From: Rutstroemia sp. NJR-2017a BVV2
Lineage: Eukaryota; Ascomycota; Leotiomycetes; Helotiales; Rutstroemiaceae
Reading direction: 5' to 3'
Assembly: GCA_002946415.1 (NCBI GenBank)
Contig: NJPS01000020.1
Coordinates: forward strand, 1-64,000
Length of the DNA stretch: 64,000 nt
Part shown: positions 45,324-57,487 of the stretch, piece by piece
Position numbering within the stretch: position 1 is the first letter of the stretch
How the letters are laid out: every line of letters starts with the position of its first letter
The notes under the pieces: model-generated
Told to the model about the DNA's origin: nothing
Databases searched by the model: none
What the model saw: the letters and a program-made list of their open reading frames with translations, nothing else
Position numbers and translations under genes: made by a program

Positions 45324-46241
45324 CGCGTTCGCTTTTTCGTTTGCGTCTGGTTGGGAGATCTTGTTTTGCTTGTTCAAAGTGCTTGGGACGTGGGGGATTG
45401 TCCGCTCTTTTTACGGGGGAGTTAGTTAGCGTCTGGTTCTTCGATAGAAGCTACAATCGCGATATTAACCACAGCAGTTCACGGAAATGTAGAAGAAAAA
45501 TCAACATCGAAATTGACCACAACAGTTATTGGTTGATTATGTTTTCCTTGATACAAATTCTTACCTACATGGGTCTAATAAGCCTCCTCTCTTTTTAATA
45601 TACGGTCACTGCTTTACCCAGCTACTGGTAGCCAAACCGAAGTCGCGACGAGTTGACATCTACACGAATCGACAGGACAGTATTGCATCAGCATCTTCAC
45701 GTATTCCTCGAGGATATGCCCGCCCACGGAAAGTTTATTGTGGCAAATATTCGGCATACCAAGTCACTTCCTTGAGTCTGGAAGAGTACTTTCTTTCCTG
45801 GTGGTCCCCCTGACGAGAGTAGCACGTGTTGAAGTTCATTGACAGATATCCTGCACTAGGATACTGCCGTTAAAATGGGGGCGGGTCATTCTTTAAGCTC
45901 GACAACGAAAAATCGGTGAGCTGTGGGAGCTTGCAAATACAAATCGGATGAAGCGGGCACCCCACTCCTGTTGACAGAAGTGGATGGAGTATTAAACACT
46001 CCTCCGCATACCCCGCAAAGATCGACAAACCGCAAATAACCTTATCCATGGTATATATGCAAGTTGAATATGTACTGCGTTTCTGCAATTTCCTTTTTTA
46101 TGTTTCGGCAAAGGATTCTTCCTGTTAGAATGATGTTGAATTGTGCCACTGTTGAGTTCTTCCAAGTGGAGGAATATAAGTAGAGGAGTAGGTAGGTACA
46201 TTCTCCTTTCTTAGAGTCTTTCCTTCTTCTAAATTTCGAAA
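45324..46241. promoter_or_regulatory. Intergenic region and promoter of the carboxylesterase
   Basis: 0.9 kb without a gene. TATAAG at 46175-46180, 62 bp before the esterase ATG, is a TATA candidate. Such promoters fit regulated secreted enzymes. Confidence 0.5.
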
Positions 46242-47930
46242 ATGGTTCGCCTTTCAATATCTGCACTAGCTGCATCTGGCGTGCTGGTAGCTGCTGCCAC
46301 AGATGTCCTGGTACAAACGACCAGCGGACCAGTCTACGGCTTCTACAACGAGACCGCCCCTGAAGTCAGGCAATTCCTTGGTATACCATATGCCGAGCCG
46401 CCAGTTGGTGATCTTCGATTTGCGCCGCCGATAGCGAAAGTTTCCAATGGAGCTATAAATGCTACGACATTTCCTCCATCATGTATGCAGCAGTTCAGCA
46501 ATAGTTCAACGATATACACTGCATATGAAACGCAGTTCCTCATCAATGGAGGCACGTCTGAAGACTGTTTATACGTTTCTGTATGGACACCAAAGGAGGA
46601 AGTCATCGCTCAGCAGCAACGCCCGCTTCCTGTTTTCCTATACGTTCCGGGTGGTGGGTTCACAAGTGGTGGTCAGAACTCTCTCTATAAGATTCCTGAT
46701 CAATGGGTGCAACGGACGCAAGCGCACATTGTCGTGGTGATGAAGTAGGTAGCTCACTCCCAGCAAGAATCTTCTCAGCTAATGTTCACCAACAGCTATC
46801 GTGTAAACGTATTTGGTTTCCCCAATGCAAAAGGTTTGACCGACCAAAATCTCGGCCTACTCGACCAGAGAAAAGCGTAAGTTCACTCACTTGCCTATTT
46901 GCGGACATCAACTTACACCACAACAGGGTCGAGTGGACACAAGCCAACATTGCCAACTTTGGCGGTGACCCTGAGCGAATTATATTCTGGGGTCAATCCG
47001 CCGGAGGGGCCAGTGTATCAACCTACGCATATTCATATCCAGAGGATCCAATTGTAGCAGGAATTATCGCCGATTCCGGCGCTCCAACCCTACTGAACAG
47101 CCAAGATAAGATCCAATCTAATTTTACATTCCTTGCTGGTCTCGTTGGCTGCGGCGACTTGAACTCTACCGAAGAGTTGAGCTGCGTTCGCAAAGTGCCT
47201 GCTCAGACCTTGGAGAATGCCCTTTCATGGTATAGCTCCAATGGCACCAAACCCGCGATATCCTTTGGTCCTGTCCAAGATGAGAAAATCGTTTTTTCCA
47301 ACTACACTGCTCAAGCTCTTAGCGGCAAGGTAGCCAAAATCGTAAGTCCCGCATCCCTCGACTCCCCCCCCACCCACAATCTCCATTCGTTACTCACCTC
47401 CCTGCCAGCCCGAAATAACCGGTAGCAACACCAACGAAGGCGCCGGCTTCGTATCCTACACGCCCTCCGGCCCCGGCTCATCCGTCCTCTTCAACACCAC
47501 CAACAGTATCATCGCGTGCCCCGTCGCGCAAAACGTGCGCACCCGCAACCTCGCCAACCTCACCACCTACCGCTACCAATACGCCGGCAACTTCTCCAAC
47601 ATCTCGCCGGTGTCCTGGTTCGGCGCATACCACAGCTCCGAGCTGCCGCTGCTGTTCGGGACGCACTACGAGTATCGCGGGAACTCGACGCCGTTTGAGT
47701 GGCAGGTGAGTTATGCGCTGCAGGCGCTGTGGTTGTCGTTTGCAGAGAATCCGGCACGCGGGCCGGTGAGGTTGGCGCTGGGGGATGTGCGGGGAAATCC
47801 GGATAACGGGACGTTGTTTAGGTGGCCGGAGTTTACGAGGGGGTCGGAGAATTTGTTGGTGGTGGCGGAGGGGGATGTTTTGTTTGATTTGGTTAGTGCG
47901 GATAGGATTGATAGTTATTGCTCGTTGTGA
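46242..47930 (+). CDS. Secreted type B carboxylesterase
   Basis: Four exons, 46242-46744, 46796-46876, 46927-47341 and 47409-47930, giving 506 residues. An N-terminal signal peptide (VRLSISALAASGVLVAAA) is followed by the carboxylesterase-B fold: FLGIPYAEPPVGDLRF, SEDCLYVSVW (first disulphide Cys), the oxyanion loop PGGGFTSGG, and the nucleophile elbow GQSAGGAS near residue 218. The acid is probably Glu in SNTNEGAGF and the base His in FGAYHSSELP. Several N-x-S/T sites suggest glycosylation. It is somewhat shorter than most family members (520-560). Substrate (lipid, ester toxin or plant polymer) cannot be told from the sequence. Confidence 0.95.
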
Positions 47931-49123
47931 TATCGGACATTTGGTCTGGCATCAGCAGGAGCACTGATTAATATATCGAATTCCAATATTTGAGCTTGAT
48001 GTACAGCTTTACTTCTAGACTGCTAGTTTAGAAGTTAGAAGGTCGTATTCGGGACTGATGTTGTGGGAATCATAGATATAGACAATCAAACCTCTACCTT
48101 TGTTAAATCAAAGATACACAAACCGAAGTCTAAATAAAGCTCAAGAGTATACCGCCGGATTCTCCTATCCAACATTTTAATCTCTTTCGATTTCATCCTC
48201 TGATCTTCTTGTTCCCCTACAGCCAGTAGAAAATCAGTTATTCCATAGCCATCTAGAGGCTGTGAAAATACCACGTACTAGCTTGATAGCTGACCTTCTC
48301 TCGAGTTCTCACCACCGAGGGGATTTCCATCATGCTGTTCATCTACGAAAATTCGGTTGCAGGCGGCCGTGGGAGACTGCGAGTGCATAAAGACATAGAA
48401 CCAGACAAGAAGGGACCAACTTCGCAGCAAGAGTTATGACGGTTCTGCAGAGCTCTGGAAGGACAGTAGAACTTCGGAAATGTCAAAATGACCGTATGGA
48501 GCGATGAGTTGGGAGGAAGGAAGGATGGAGGAGAGAACAGGTGTGGGTATTGAGTACGGAGTGTAAGTAAAGCTGGGGTCACTATTTTTGCTGGCGTGGT
48601 GAGATTGGAAGTTGTGGCGACAGGAGGAAAAGGGAAGAGAATTCCTGAGGGGTGGATACATTTGGGGAAGTCTGAGATGGGAAGATACTTTTGGCTAGAC
48701 ATACATATCGCATGGGATCAGAGCAGTTTTGGATGATTGTGTGTACAACACGCTTCATCATGTAGACAGATAAGCTTCTGGGGAAAGTATTCCTGCTTTT
48801 TCTTTCCATTCAGTGTTCAATTCAATCTAGGCATTGGCTACTGAACAGTTCACATCTAATCACATAGAAATCACCAAGAGGAAAAGACCAGATATTTGAG
48901 CATCAACCAAATTGTAAGGAATGACAAGTTGCACACTAAATACAAGATAAAAAGTGAGGAATTATTGCTAACTTCTCAAATTTTCAACCCCTTCCCACCA
49001 ATGCACAAAAAAAAGGTCCCCAACCACCACTTCTATATCCAACTCCTCCATCCTCCACATTCATCATCCAACCAGTTCCATGATCCAGCCCCTGTCCAAT
49101 CAATGGACTTAGAGCCGAGTTAT
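47931..49123. other. Convergent intergenic region, esterase / Egh16-type gene
   Basis: 1.2 kb with both 3' UTRs expected. Short minus-strand frames at 48343-48809 are fragmentary and lack motifs. No repeat stands out. Confidence 0.5.
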
Positions 49124-50025
49124 CTAAGCACGGAACTTAGCACCGATGGAGCGCTTGGTGGCCTTGTTAGCCTTGGTGGCCTTTGTGCTGCTGGTGGAAG
49201 CATCAGCAGCAGTGGCATTGGAAGCAGATGCGGTACCGGCACCGGCCATCTGCATAGCGACAACACCACCGAATGGACCAGCACCGGAGGGGTTGGCAAT
49301 CTTAACCAAGCAGACGTTTTGCTGACCGGCGACGGTTCCAGTGCAGCTCATGCCAGCTGGCATCTGGATTGCGATGGGGTAGTCCTCGTTGACGTTGCTG
49401 GCACGCTTGACGATGCCCATGTTGACGAGAGAGCGCATCATGATGGAGCGTTGCTTGGGAGCAGCGATGTTACCCTTGGTACCGGGCACTTGAGTAGTGA
49501 CCTTGGCTTGAGTACCTTGAGAGAAGGCACCGGTAGCAGTGGGGTCGACGATGGCGCTGTATGGGCCAGCTCCGTCAGTGGTGACGATGTGGACGGTTCC
49601 GGTGAGGGATCCTCCATCGGAGACTTGAGGAAGGGTGCTGCCGGACTGGGCCATGACGGAAGCCATGTCAGCCATGGTGTTGGGACCAGCACTGGTCTTT
49701 CCAAGACCATCGGTAGCGGCGTTCTTGCTGTTGAAGACGGTGGTGTCGACCTCAGTGACCTTGTTCTTTCCTGGGCCTGGAACAACGCCACCTTGGATAC
49801 CAAGACCAGTGGTGTTTCCTCCAGCATCACCAGTCTGTAGTAAATGTGTTAGCAGGGAGATCAGACAGGGAAGAGATCGGCAGAATGGAAGAGATGAGAT
49901 AATTGCGGGGAGATGAAGTGATAAGATGTGATGATGATTGAATGAATAGTACTCACCATGACGGCGATCTTGCCATGGGCGGCAACGAGAGGGATGATAG
50001 CGGCGATGGCGATTGAGTAACGCAT
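49124..50025 (-). CDS. Egh16/Gas1-type secreted appressorium-associated protein
   Basis: Two exons, 50025-49957 and 49834-49124, giving 259 residues. A signal peptide (RYSIAIAAIIPLVAAHG) ends at the conserved mature start HGKIAVMTGDAGG. Family marks are TTGLGIQGGVVPGPGKN, a Gly/Ser/Thr centre, and MPAGMSCTGTVAGQQNVCLV followed by NPSGAGPFGG. Proteins of this family (gEgh16 of powdery mildew, Gas1/Gas2 of Magnaporthe) are secreted or wall-associated and expressed during appressorium formation. Two dibasic KR sites (GIVKRAS and ATKRSIG) could be Kex2 sites. The Ala/Ser/Thr/Lys tail is low complexity. Only two cysteines are visible after the signal peptide. Confidence 0.85.
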
Positions 50026-52542
50026 TTTGGCGGTTGGTGTTTTTTGGTTGGTGTTTTAGTAAACTAGATTAAAAATTGGTAAAGATTGTAAGCGGTCACG
50101 AATCAATCGCAAGCGGCTGTAGAAAGTAAAGATTTTTGAAAGTTGGAAATGAAACTGGAAAACTGTTGAATGCTGATGAGAAGAAGTAAAATCGAAGGGA
50201 TGTTGAACAGCTTTAATAGTTTATTGATCATGAGCAAAACAGCATCGATGCAAACTATTTTTGGGATAATGTGTAGAACGGGAAGACGGCATGCAGAGGA
50301 AACCTGCCAAGAGCCTCCTGAGGTCTGACGCTGGACTGATCCCGCAAAGAAGCGAAGAATGGAGGCGATGCGGAATCCGAGCTTGCCCTTGCCATTGCTA
50401 CTACGACAAGTTATCCGACCTATGTGGAATCAAAAAATCAAGGCGCCGTCCACAGGGTGGAGTGAAAGTCAGTCGCCGACTCGCCGGATGATAGTAGTGC
50501 CACAGAAGTGCTGTGGAATACGATGGCTCCGACCTATGGTATTACGCTCCTGCCTCAAAGGGTTGGCTATGGCGAAACAGAATGCGGAGAGTCCAGGATG
50601 TAGTATCGGTTTCGACCGAAGATTGAAGATTATCGAAACGGAATATGTTTTCGCAATGACCAGTTGCGAGATCCAGATATATCTTGGCAGCTGTAGTCAA
50701 ACAGGGTCACGTTTCCTGATGGATCTCCGTCTGTGCACGTTTTGCAACGCCACATACGACCGGAAAAGTGGAGACAAATAGCCAAGATGGGACACATGCG
50801 ACATGGATCTTTCAACATCCGTTTGACATCTTCAATAAACCCATCGATGAGTGGAAACAGGACTTCCTGTTGCGTTATGGTGTGGCCCATTATTGAAAGC
50901 CGTGTCAAACTGCTGGATGTGGAGTGAAAAAGTCAGTCTGATGTAACATCAAACTGCCCGTTATGGTATCTGAAGTCGATGGACGAACTGGCTTCGAACG
51001 GCCTTGGTCTAACATCTAATTGTCATGTGAAATAGCGCGTAGTCAGATCAAACATTAAACATCATGAATAAGATTGCCATGCTACCAAGACGGCCAAGGC
51101 GAACTTCCGCGGCCCAGCCATGGCTCTTTGCAAGCTTAGCAGTAGATCACGCTGATCGAAGACCCTTCTTGGTAGGTACAGACGGCAATGAATAAAACCC
51201 CTGGAACTGACATGTATGTACCCTGCATGCTGTAGAACATTCCGTTTTGCACTCCATGGTGCAGTGCCGCCCACCGACTTGCCAAGGGAGAAGGTGGATC
51301 AACTGCGAGTCAATCGTTAAGCTTAAGCCATATTAAAGCAGAGTCCGATTTTTGCAGTCCATTCTTTTAGTTCGGCAATTGAAATTTTCGTGTCTGAGAT
51401 GTGTTACAGCAGAAAAATGGGTTTCTAGCCCGAGGAAAGTATTGTCGATCGTCACGTGGTCGTGGCCTTGCTTTGACGAACCACGGCCGTTTTTCTATGA
51501 CCGGCGTTTCAGAGGAGATAAGCATCAGATGGCATTGATCACCAGTGGATTCACCACGCCGAAGTGCTCGGATAGAACTGCCCCATAACTCGCCCGGCTA
51601 AGGTGTAATACCGGGAAAATCCCTCTTGTCGGCTTGCAAGGAATTCGGCGCAACGCTAAGCACCCAATAAGTCGCGCACGGGTACCGGAATTTGGCTATA
51701 GATCTCTACATGGCTATGCCGCGATTCAACCAGCACGATTCACAGCCGGTCTTTTACGCTGGAACATTGTTTGGGGCGTCTAACCCCGGTCTTGGCGTTC
51801 GAACGCAGCAGCTCTGCTTCTCATCTGTTGCCTGCTCCCCTGTTTCGACGTCTAAAGCTCGGAGCTTCACTCGCTTTCGTCTTATGAACTTCTATGCTCA
51901 AGTCATGAAATATGCTACCAGCCTTATCTCGTGTAATATTAATGTCAAAGATGGGACCTAGGCCAGCTGGTCCATGTCGTGGAGGTTGGAGATGCATTTC
52001 TGGATTGTTACATCGGGGTTTGAGATCAGGGAACTCGACTATCATTGTGGAAACACAGGTGACCAGCCACGCATATTGTTGACTCATAATGCTGGAGATA
52101 TGATCATTGCAAGGTACAGACTTCCCCTACCGAAAGGATGTACGAGCGTGTCTGATTCGAGCCTACAGGTTTCCAGTTTTGCATATGGTAGGTCACTCGA
52201 CCGTATGAGGCTGTAAGCTCGCTCCTCTCGACACGAAGTCGGCCGGCCACGAGATCGGCCAAAAGCCAACATACTAAACCGGTTCGGGTTCGTCGGTGCG
52301 CAGGACCAGGTTGAATTTCGGCAGTAGGGAATCAACGCTATGTACTCCGAACAAAGATGAAGCTCAGAAGAGAAACCGCAGGAATTTCTCCAAGTCGACA
52401 AATAATGGTACGTACCACCAATTGAGATAGTGGTGGAGGCAGTATTAGGATGCGGACGGGAGCACAAGTGGTAGGCGTCAGGTCATCGAACGGAGAATCA
52501 TAGCGATCATCTTTTCCATCATTACCATATCATGACAACAAA
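50026..52542. other. 2.5-kb gene-free region
   Basis: Upstream of the Egh16-type gene. The first 250 bp (AT-rich) are its promoter. From 50290 to 52500 there are only short overlapping frames in all six phases, of balanced base composition, with no motif, intron pattern or terminal repeat that I can support. A decayed gene or transposon remnant cannot be excluded. Confidence 0.45.
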
Positions 52543-53529
52543 TCAACGAACGCACATTAAGGAATCTTCTCCAAAGACCTCAGCTATCGTTCCCTCCTGT
52601 CTGATCATGCCCCCGAGCCAAAGACGAGCACTTTCCACCGTTGGAGCACCAAACTTGACAACCGTACATCCTCGCACTTTCGCTGCCGACCAGAGAATGC
52701 CTTCGTCCTTTTCTTGTCGAAGCCGCTGAACTCTCCAGCTGTCTTCTCTAGAAAGAGTCATTCCACTGTCTCTTTGTTTCTTTTCATCTGACCGAAAATC
52801 TCTCGCGCCTATCCTGGGAAGTGCAGCGAATTCGGACATCAGAAATCCTGCTAGCTTGTCGACCAACGGTCCATTTAGGATGAGGGTGCCGAAGATTTGA
52901 AGACCGCGCATTTTATGTCGTAGCACCTTTTCTCCAGCAGTATTCGTTTCTCCTTCTAGCAACACGTTGTCCCTCAATAGTAGCCTGTTCTTCAAATCTG
53001 GTCCAGTTGCCCACACTTCATTTCTTCCACTCCATGCACGTAGATCCCAATCTTCTCCTCTTGCAGTCCTTCCCGCTGACACCCAGTCCAACAGACACAG
53101 AGACCCACCTTCTTTGACAGTGAAAACTTGTCGCTGTTCATAAACACTTCCTTCGAAGGGTTGGACGGGGTCAGGTAACAGACAAACGGAGCTATTTGCC
53201 TCCAAGGTAACATGTAATTGTTGGCGGGTAATAACATCACGTGTTGCTGACTTGAAGATCTTTGTATGTCCTTGCGTAACGATGCTCAACTTTGCATGTG
53301 GCTTGACATCAATTTTGAGGTGAACTTGATCTCCACCGACCAGGCCCCCACCATATGTCAGGAGGAAAACAAGAACACTCTTTTGCCCCTGACTTGGAGA
53401 AGGAGATATTAGTTTCAAGGGATATTGAAACGTCATCTTGGACAAGGCGGATATCGAGTGTGGTAGTAGCTGCACAACCAGATGCCCCTCACCTGGTGCG
53501 GAGGACGATGTAGGAAAAGGGGATATCAT
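52543..53529 (-). CDS. ureD: Urease accessory protein UreD
   Basis: Single-exon frame of 328 residues. UreD marks are GEGHLVVQLLPHSISALSKM, YPLKLISP, LTYGGGLVGGDQVHLKIDV, KLSIVTQGHTKIFKS, LLPDPVQPFEGSVYEQRQVF and LDWVSAGRTARGEDW. UreD binds apo-urease and, with UreF and UreG, helps insert the two nickel ions. No other urease gene is in the window, as is usual in fungi. The gene lies 352 bp from SCC3 in divergent orientation. The region around residues 245-275 holds a charged Arg/Ser/Asp/Lys insertion. Confidence 0.95.
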   Translation of the reverse strand: MISPFPTSSSAPGEGHLVVQLLPHSISALSKMTFQYPLKLISPSPSQGQKSVLVFLLTYGGGLVGGDQVHLKIDVKPHAKLSIVTQGHTKIFKSATRDVITRQQLHVTLEANSSVCLLPDPVQPFEGSVYEQRQVFTVKEGGSLCLLDWVSAGRTARGEDWDLRAWSGRNEVWATGPDLKNRLLLRDNVLLEGETNTAGEKVLRHKMRGLQIFGTLILNGPLVDKLAGFLMSEFAALPRIGARDFRSDEKKQRDSGMTLSREDSWRVQRLRQEKDEGILWSAAKVRGCTVVKFGAPTVESARLWLGGMIRQEGTIAEVFGEDSLMCVR

Positions 53530-53880
53530 TGTAGAGTAGTGCTCAATAGTTATTTATGCTACCGTATCATGATGGGGATAGAATAGAAGAAGAACATCCG
53601 AAACTTTGTGGAGCCCTGGCCATTCAAACAGTCATTGTGGTACGGTACCTTCGTAAACGGTTGAACGTCGCGGGTGAAGGAAGAAATAGGATTCACTAGC
53701 GTCACTGATGGGCTTTTAGCGCTAAACCTAATATCATCCCGCTCGAAACGCGATATCTTTCCAAAATAGTCGCGACAGATCAACACTGACGACACTTGTT
53801 CTCCGCGCACAACTCTCACATATTTTGTGCGTGATACATTGAACAGGCGCGCAATTCATGCGCTCATGACTAATTCACGA
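53530..53880. promoter_or_regulatory. Bidirectional promoter, UreD / SCC3
   Basis: A 351-bp divergent gap. An MCB-like ACGCGA lies at 53748-53753, 128 bp before the SCC3 ATG chosen here. Alternative in-frame SCC3 starts at 53827 and 53866 fall inside this stretch. Confidence 0.55.
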
Positions 53881-56800
53881 ATGCCACTCATGGAGATCGA
53901 AAATGATGTATCAAGTACCCCAGTCGCTAGTGGTCGAAGGAAATCCGGACGCGCCGTAAAAGCTCCTGAAAAATTCGTACCAGATTACCCGTCTACAGCC
54001 ACGCGCCCTGCGAATTCTAAGAGAAAGAGGACCGACGACGACGATGAAGGTGACGCGTCGGAAGAGGGAGGATCCGAGCCAGAAGACGATGAAAGTGATG
54101 ACGAGGAGGTCGAGAGTGCGGGGGAGGAAGAGCTACGAGAAGCTCGGAGGAAAGCTAGATCTTCCAAGAAACCGGTTGCAAAGAAACCAAAAACAAACGG
54201 CACTGCCTCGCATGCGAGGGCGCCTGCCGTGAGATTACCGAATCGGCCCAAAAAGGCAAAGAAGGTTACGATTGCAGATGACACCGCGGAAGGGCTCTAT
54301 GGTATGCGCCAAGACAGATCCTACGATAATTAGAAGTACATGCTGACGCGCTTGAAAGCTGATGTATTCACGAGCGGCCAGGAATCTGAGGAGGCCGTAG
54401 CGGGGTTTCTAAATCGATACAAAGAGAACGGCCCTGGTGCGGTGGCAGAACTAGTAAATTTTGTGCTCAAGAGCGCTGGCTGTGATCTCAAGGTCACTGA
54501 AGATGACATCAATGACACGGACAATATCAATGGCAGGATTGCTGATCTGCAAGAAGAATATCAAGCGGTAAGTGTCTTGTCGTTTCGGTAGTGACCACTT
54601 CAAAGCTGACGAGCTGTTTCAGCAAAACATTTCTGATTATCCTCTCATTTCTCGAGCGAAGAATAGCCACGCCTTTCGAACCTCCTTCCTCGACTTTTTC
54701 GATGCTTTGAACAAAACGCTGGATGCCACCGGTGTTTTGTACGACGAGGATGATCTATTGATGGAGAATATCTTCCATTGGATGGCCTCAATGTCGTCGT
54801 CCACTTTACGCCCATTCAGACATACCGCCACAGCTGTCGCATTGACGATTGCAACATCTACGTGCACCATTGCAGAAGAACGAATAGAGAAAGCAGCCAA
54901 AACCTTACGCCAAATTGAGAGTGAGAAGAAAAACAAGAAACCCAACAAGGCTAGACTTGCAGACTTTAAGAAGAAGGTACAGCATAGTAAGGGGGAAAAG
55001 GAGATATTGGAGAACCGCTTAAAGGATATTTTTGACACAATCTGGGTGCATCGGTACCACGATGTCGACCCTAAGATCAGAACAGAGTGCATAGAAGCAT
55101 TGGGACAGTGGATTCACACACTACCAGATTACTGGTTCGATGGTTCTTATTTGCGATATTTTGGATGGATGCTTACCGATGCCGCTCCACCTATGCGTCT
55201 TGAAGTTATCAAGCAAATAGAGCGGATCATGAAGTATCCTGAAAATGCTGGAAAGATGGGCAGCTTCATCGAAAGATTCCGACCTCGTATTATTGAAATC
55301 GCAACAAGAGACTCCGACGCTGCAGTGCGATCGCATGCAGTCGATTTAGTTGATCTACTTCGAAAGGCTGCAATGTTGGAACCAGATGATATCGACATAA
55401 TTGGCAAGCTCATTTTCGATACTGAGCCCCGGGTGCGTAGGGCTGTCGTAGGTTTTTTTGTGGAAAATGTTAAAGATGTCTTTGACGGAGAAATCGAGGA
55501 GTTGGGAGGGGAAGATGCATTGGAGGAACTCTTGGCTGTCGAGAATGACGATTTTGAGTCTCCTAAGGCGAGCTGGATCAAGTTCAAATGTTTGGCAAAC
55601 GTTTTACAGAACTACGATGCTCCTGATCAAGATGACCAGCCTAGTCAAATTGATCAGAACAATCCGGAGAGCGTTCTGGATCTCAGTTTGGGCGAGTCGC
55701 GGTTTACCCTAGCAGCGCAAGCATTATACGACAAGATGCCGGAGCTCAGAGAGTGGAGAGTGTTGGCGGGGTATTTGTTGTTTGATCACTCAACTAACCC
55801 TAAGAGCAAGCAAGCCAACCGTGCCCTGAAAGAAGCTTTCAAGCCCGAGGAAACGGAAGAGGTCATATTGCTGGAAATACTGCAAGCCGTCGTCAAGATC
55901 GGTCTAAATCAGATTACGGATGCTGATAAAATGAAGGATCGAAGCAAGAAGAGAAATGCGAGGGTTGAGTCGGCAGAAGCCAAAGAGAACACTGCTCGCT
56001 ATTTGGCAGATATCATCCCGAGATTATTGAAGAAATTTGGGGCCGATCCAAAAACTGCGAAGGCAGTCTTGCGACTAGAGCATTCCCTCAATCTCGGCGT
56101 GTTCCAGGAATTACGTCAGGATTCTACGGGCTATGCTAAGCTACTTGATGAGATCAGCGCTCAGTTCAGAAACCACGAAGACAAGGGCGTCCTTAGTGAA
56201 GCAACTGTTGCTCTGCTACATGCTCGTGAATACGAAGAGCTTGAAGAAGTCACTGAGAACAAATTGCAAGCCCTTTGGGAAGATAACATCAAAATTCTAC
56301 GGAACATCAACAAAGCAGGAGAAATATCTGTTCGTGGGGCTTTCACAGATTCTATACTCGCAGAACTTTCGAATAACCTCGTCAAGATTGAGAAGCTTTC
56401 TGGTATTTCGAACAATGTTGAAGTAATGGAAGCACACTCTGGCAACGAAAGCCTTGCTCCTATTACTATACTTCTCAACGTTGTTGCGAGAGGTCAACTT
56501 GTGGAATCTGATCCAGACATTGATGCCCTAGAGGACAAGATTGTCCTCTCAGCAAGTCGAGCGGCCATGTTCTATTTCATGTGGAAAGTTCATTCTCTAA
56601 CGACATCTATATCTTCCGGTCAAGTAATAGCCGATGCCGACATTGACCAATTGAAAGAACGACAAGAAATTTTCATCACAAACCTTGTGGGTGCATTGTC
56701 ATCTCGAGCAACCATTGATCCTGTTCGTCTGCTTGCCACAGGAACTTTACTTGATCTTCATGTTCTCTTCGCAACACTTACTTCACGAGCGACCGTGAAT

Positions 56801-57487
56801 AGTCAAGCGAGCGACGAAAACGAAAACATTCGAACACTTTTCAAGCACATCAAACCTGATGTTCAGACCGAACTGACAGCAATCTTCGATCATACCGAAA
56901 AGCATTACGCGAAGAAAGCAAAAAAGCGATTGGAAGAACCAGACGAAGATGAAGCACCCGTAGACGATCTGGAATCAGATGACGAAGATGAAGATGCCAC
57001 TGAGAACGAACGACAAAGCGAGATTCTCAAAGCTGAGCAGCAACTGTGTGAACTCACCGGAAAACTCATCCTTGCTATCTTGGCTAAGGTCATTGATGCT
57101 GAGGGTCCCTTGAAAGGCAGACTACAGAGACGAATTGAGAGGAATCGACTTAGATTGGGCCATAACTTCAAGGAAGTGGTAGCATATCTCGACGAGTCCA
57201 AGGACAAAGCGAAGAAAAACACCAAGAGCAAGGCACAGTTGGCGGCGGAGAAGAAGGAGTCTATTAGGAAGGAGTTGGAGGAAGAGGACGAGCAAGAAGA
57301 GAATGATGATGAGGATGATCCGTTTGCAGCTGCAGAACCGGAGGCTGAGGCTGAGGTTGATATGGAAGCCGAGGAGGAGCAAGAAGCCCAGGAAGCTGCT
57401 GAGGACGAGGACGAAGAAATTGCGGAAGGTGACGATGGAGGTGCCGCTGAAGATGAGGACGAGGACGAGGATATGTTGGGTGATTAA
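53881..57487 (+). CDS. SCC3: Cohesin subunit SCC3 (STAG/SA family)
   Basis: Three exons, 53881-54301, 54359-54567 and 54623-57487, giving 1164 residues. The N-terminal 135 residues are disordered, acidic then basic (KRKRTDDDDEG, RKARSSKKPVAKK). The STAG region follows: VFTSGQESEEAVAGFLNRYK, AELVNFVLKSAGCD, FRTSFLDFFDALN. Then come the conserved stromalin block (IFHWMASMSSSTLRPFRHTA, DIFDTIWVHRYHDVDPKIRT, LGQWIHTLPDYWF, YLRYFGWMLTD) and HEAT repeats. The C-terminus is a long Glu/Asp-rich tail ending MLGD. Scc3 binds the Scc1 kleisin and DNA and is needed for cohesin loading and sister cohesion. The start at 53881 (MPLMEIEND) was chosen as the best context. Confidence 0.95.

Noticed and set aside
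48896..49840. 314-codon + strand frame rich in Gly/Ser/Asp
   Set aside because: Antisense shadow of the Egh16-type gene, whose signal peptide, intron and family motifs are clear.
50026..52542. Decayed transposon
   Set aside because: No terminal repeats, transposase or reverse-transcriptase motifs and no strong AT bias of the kind left by RIP; cannot be supported by eye.
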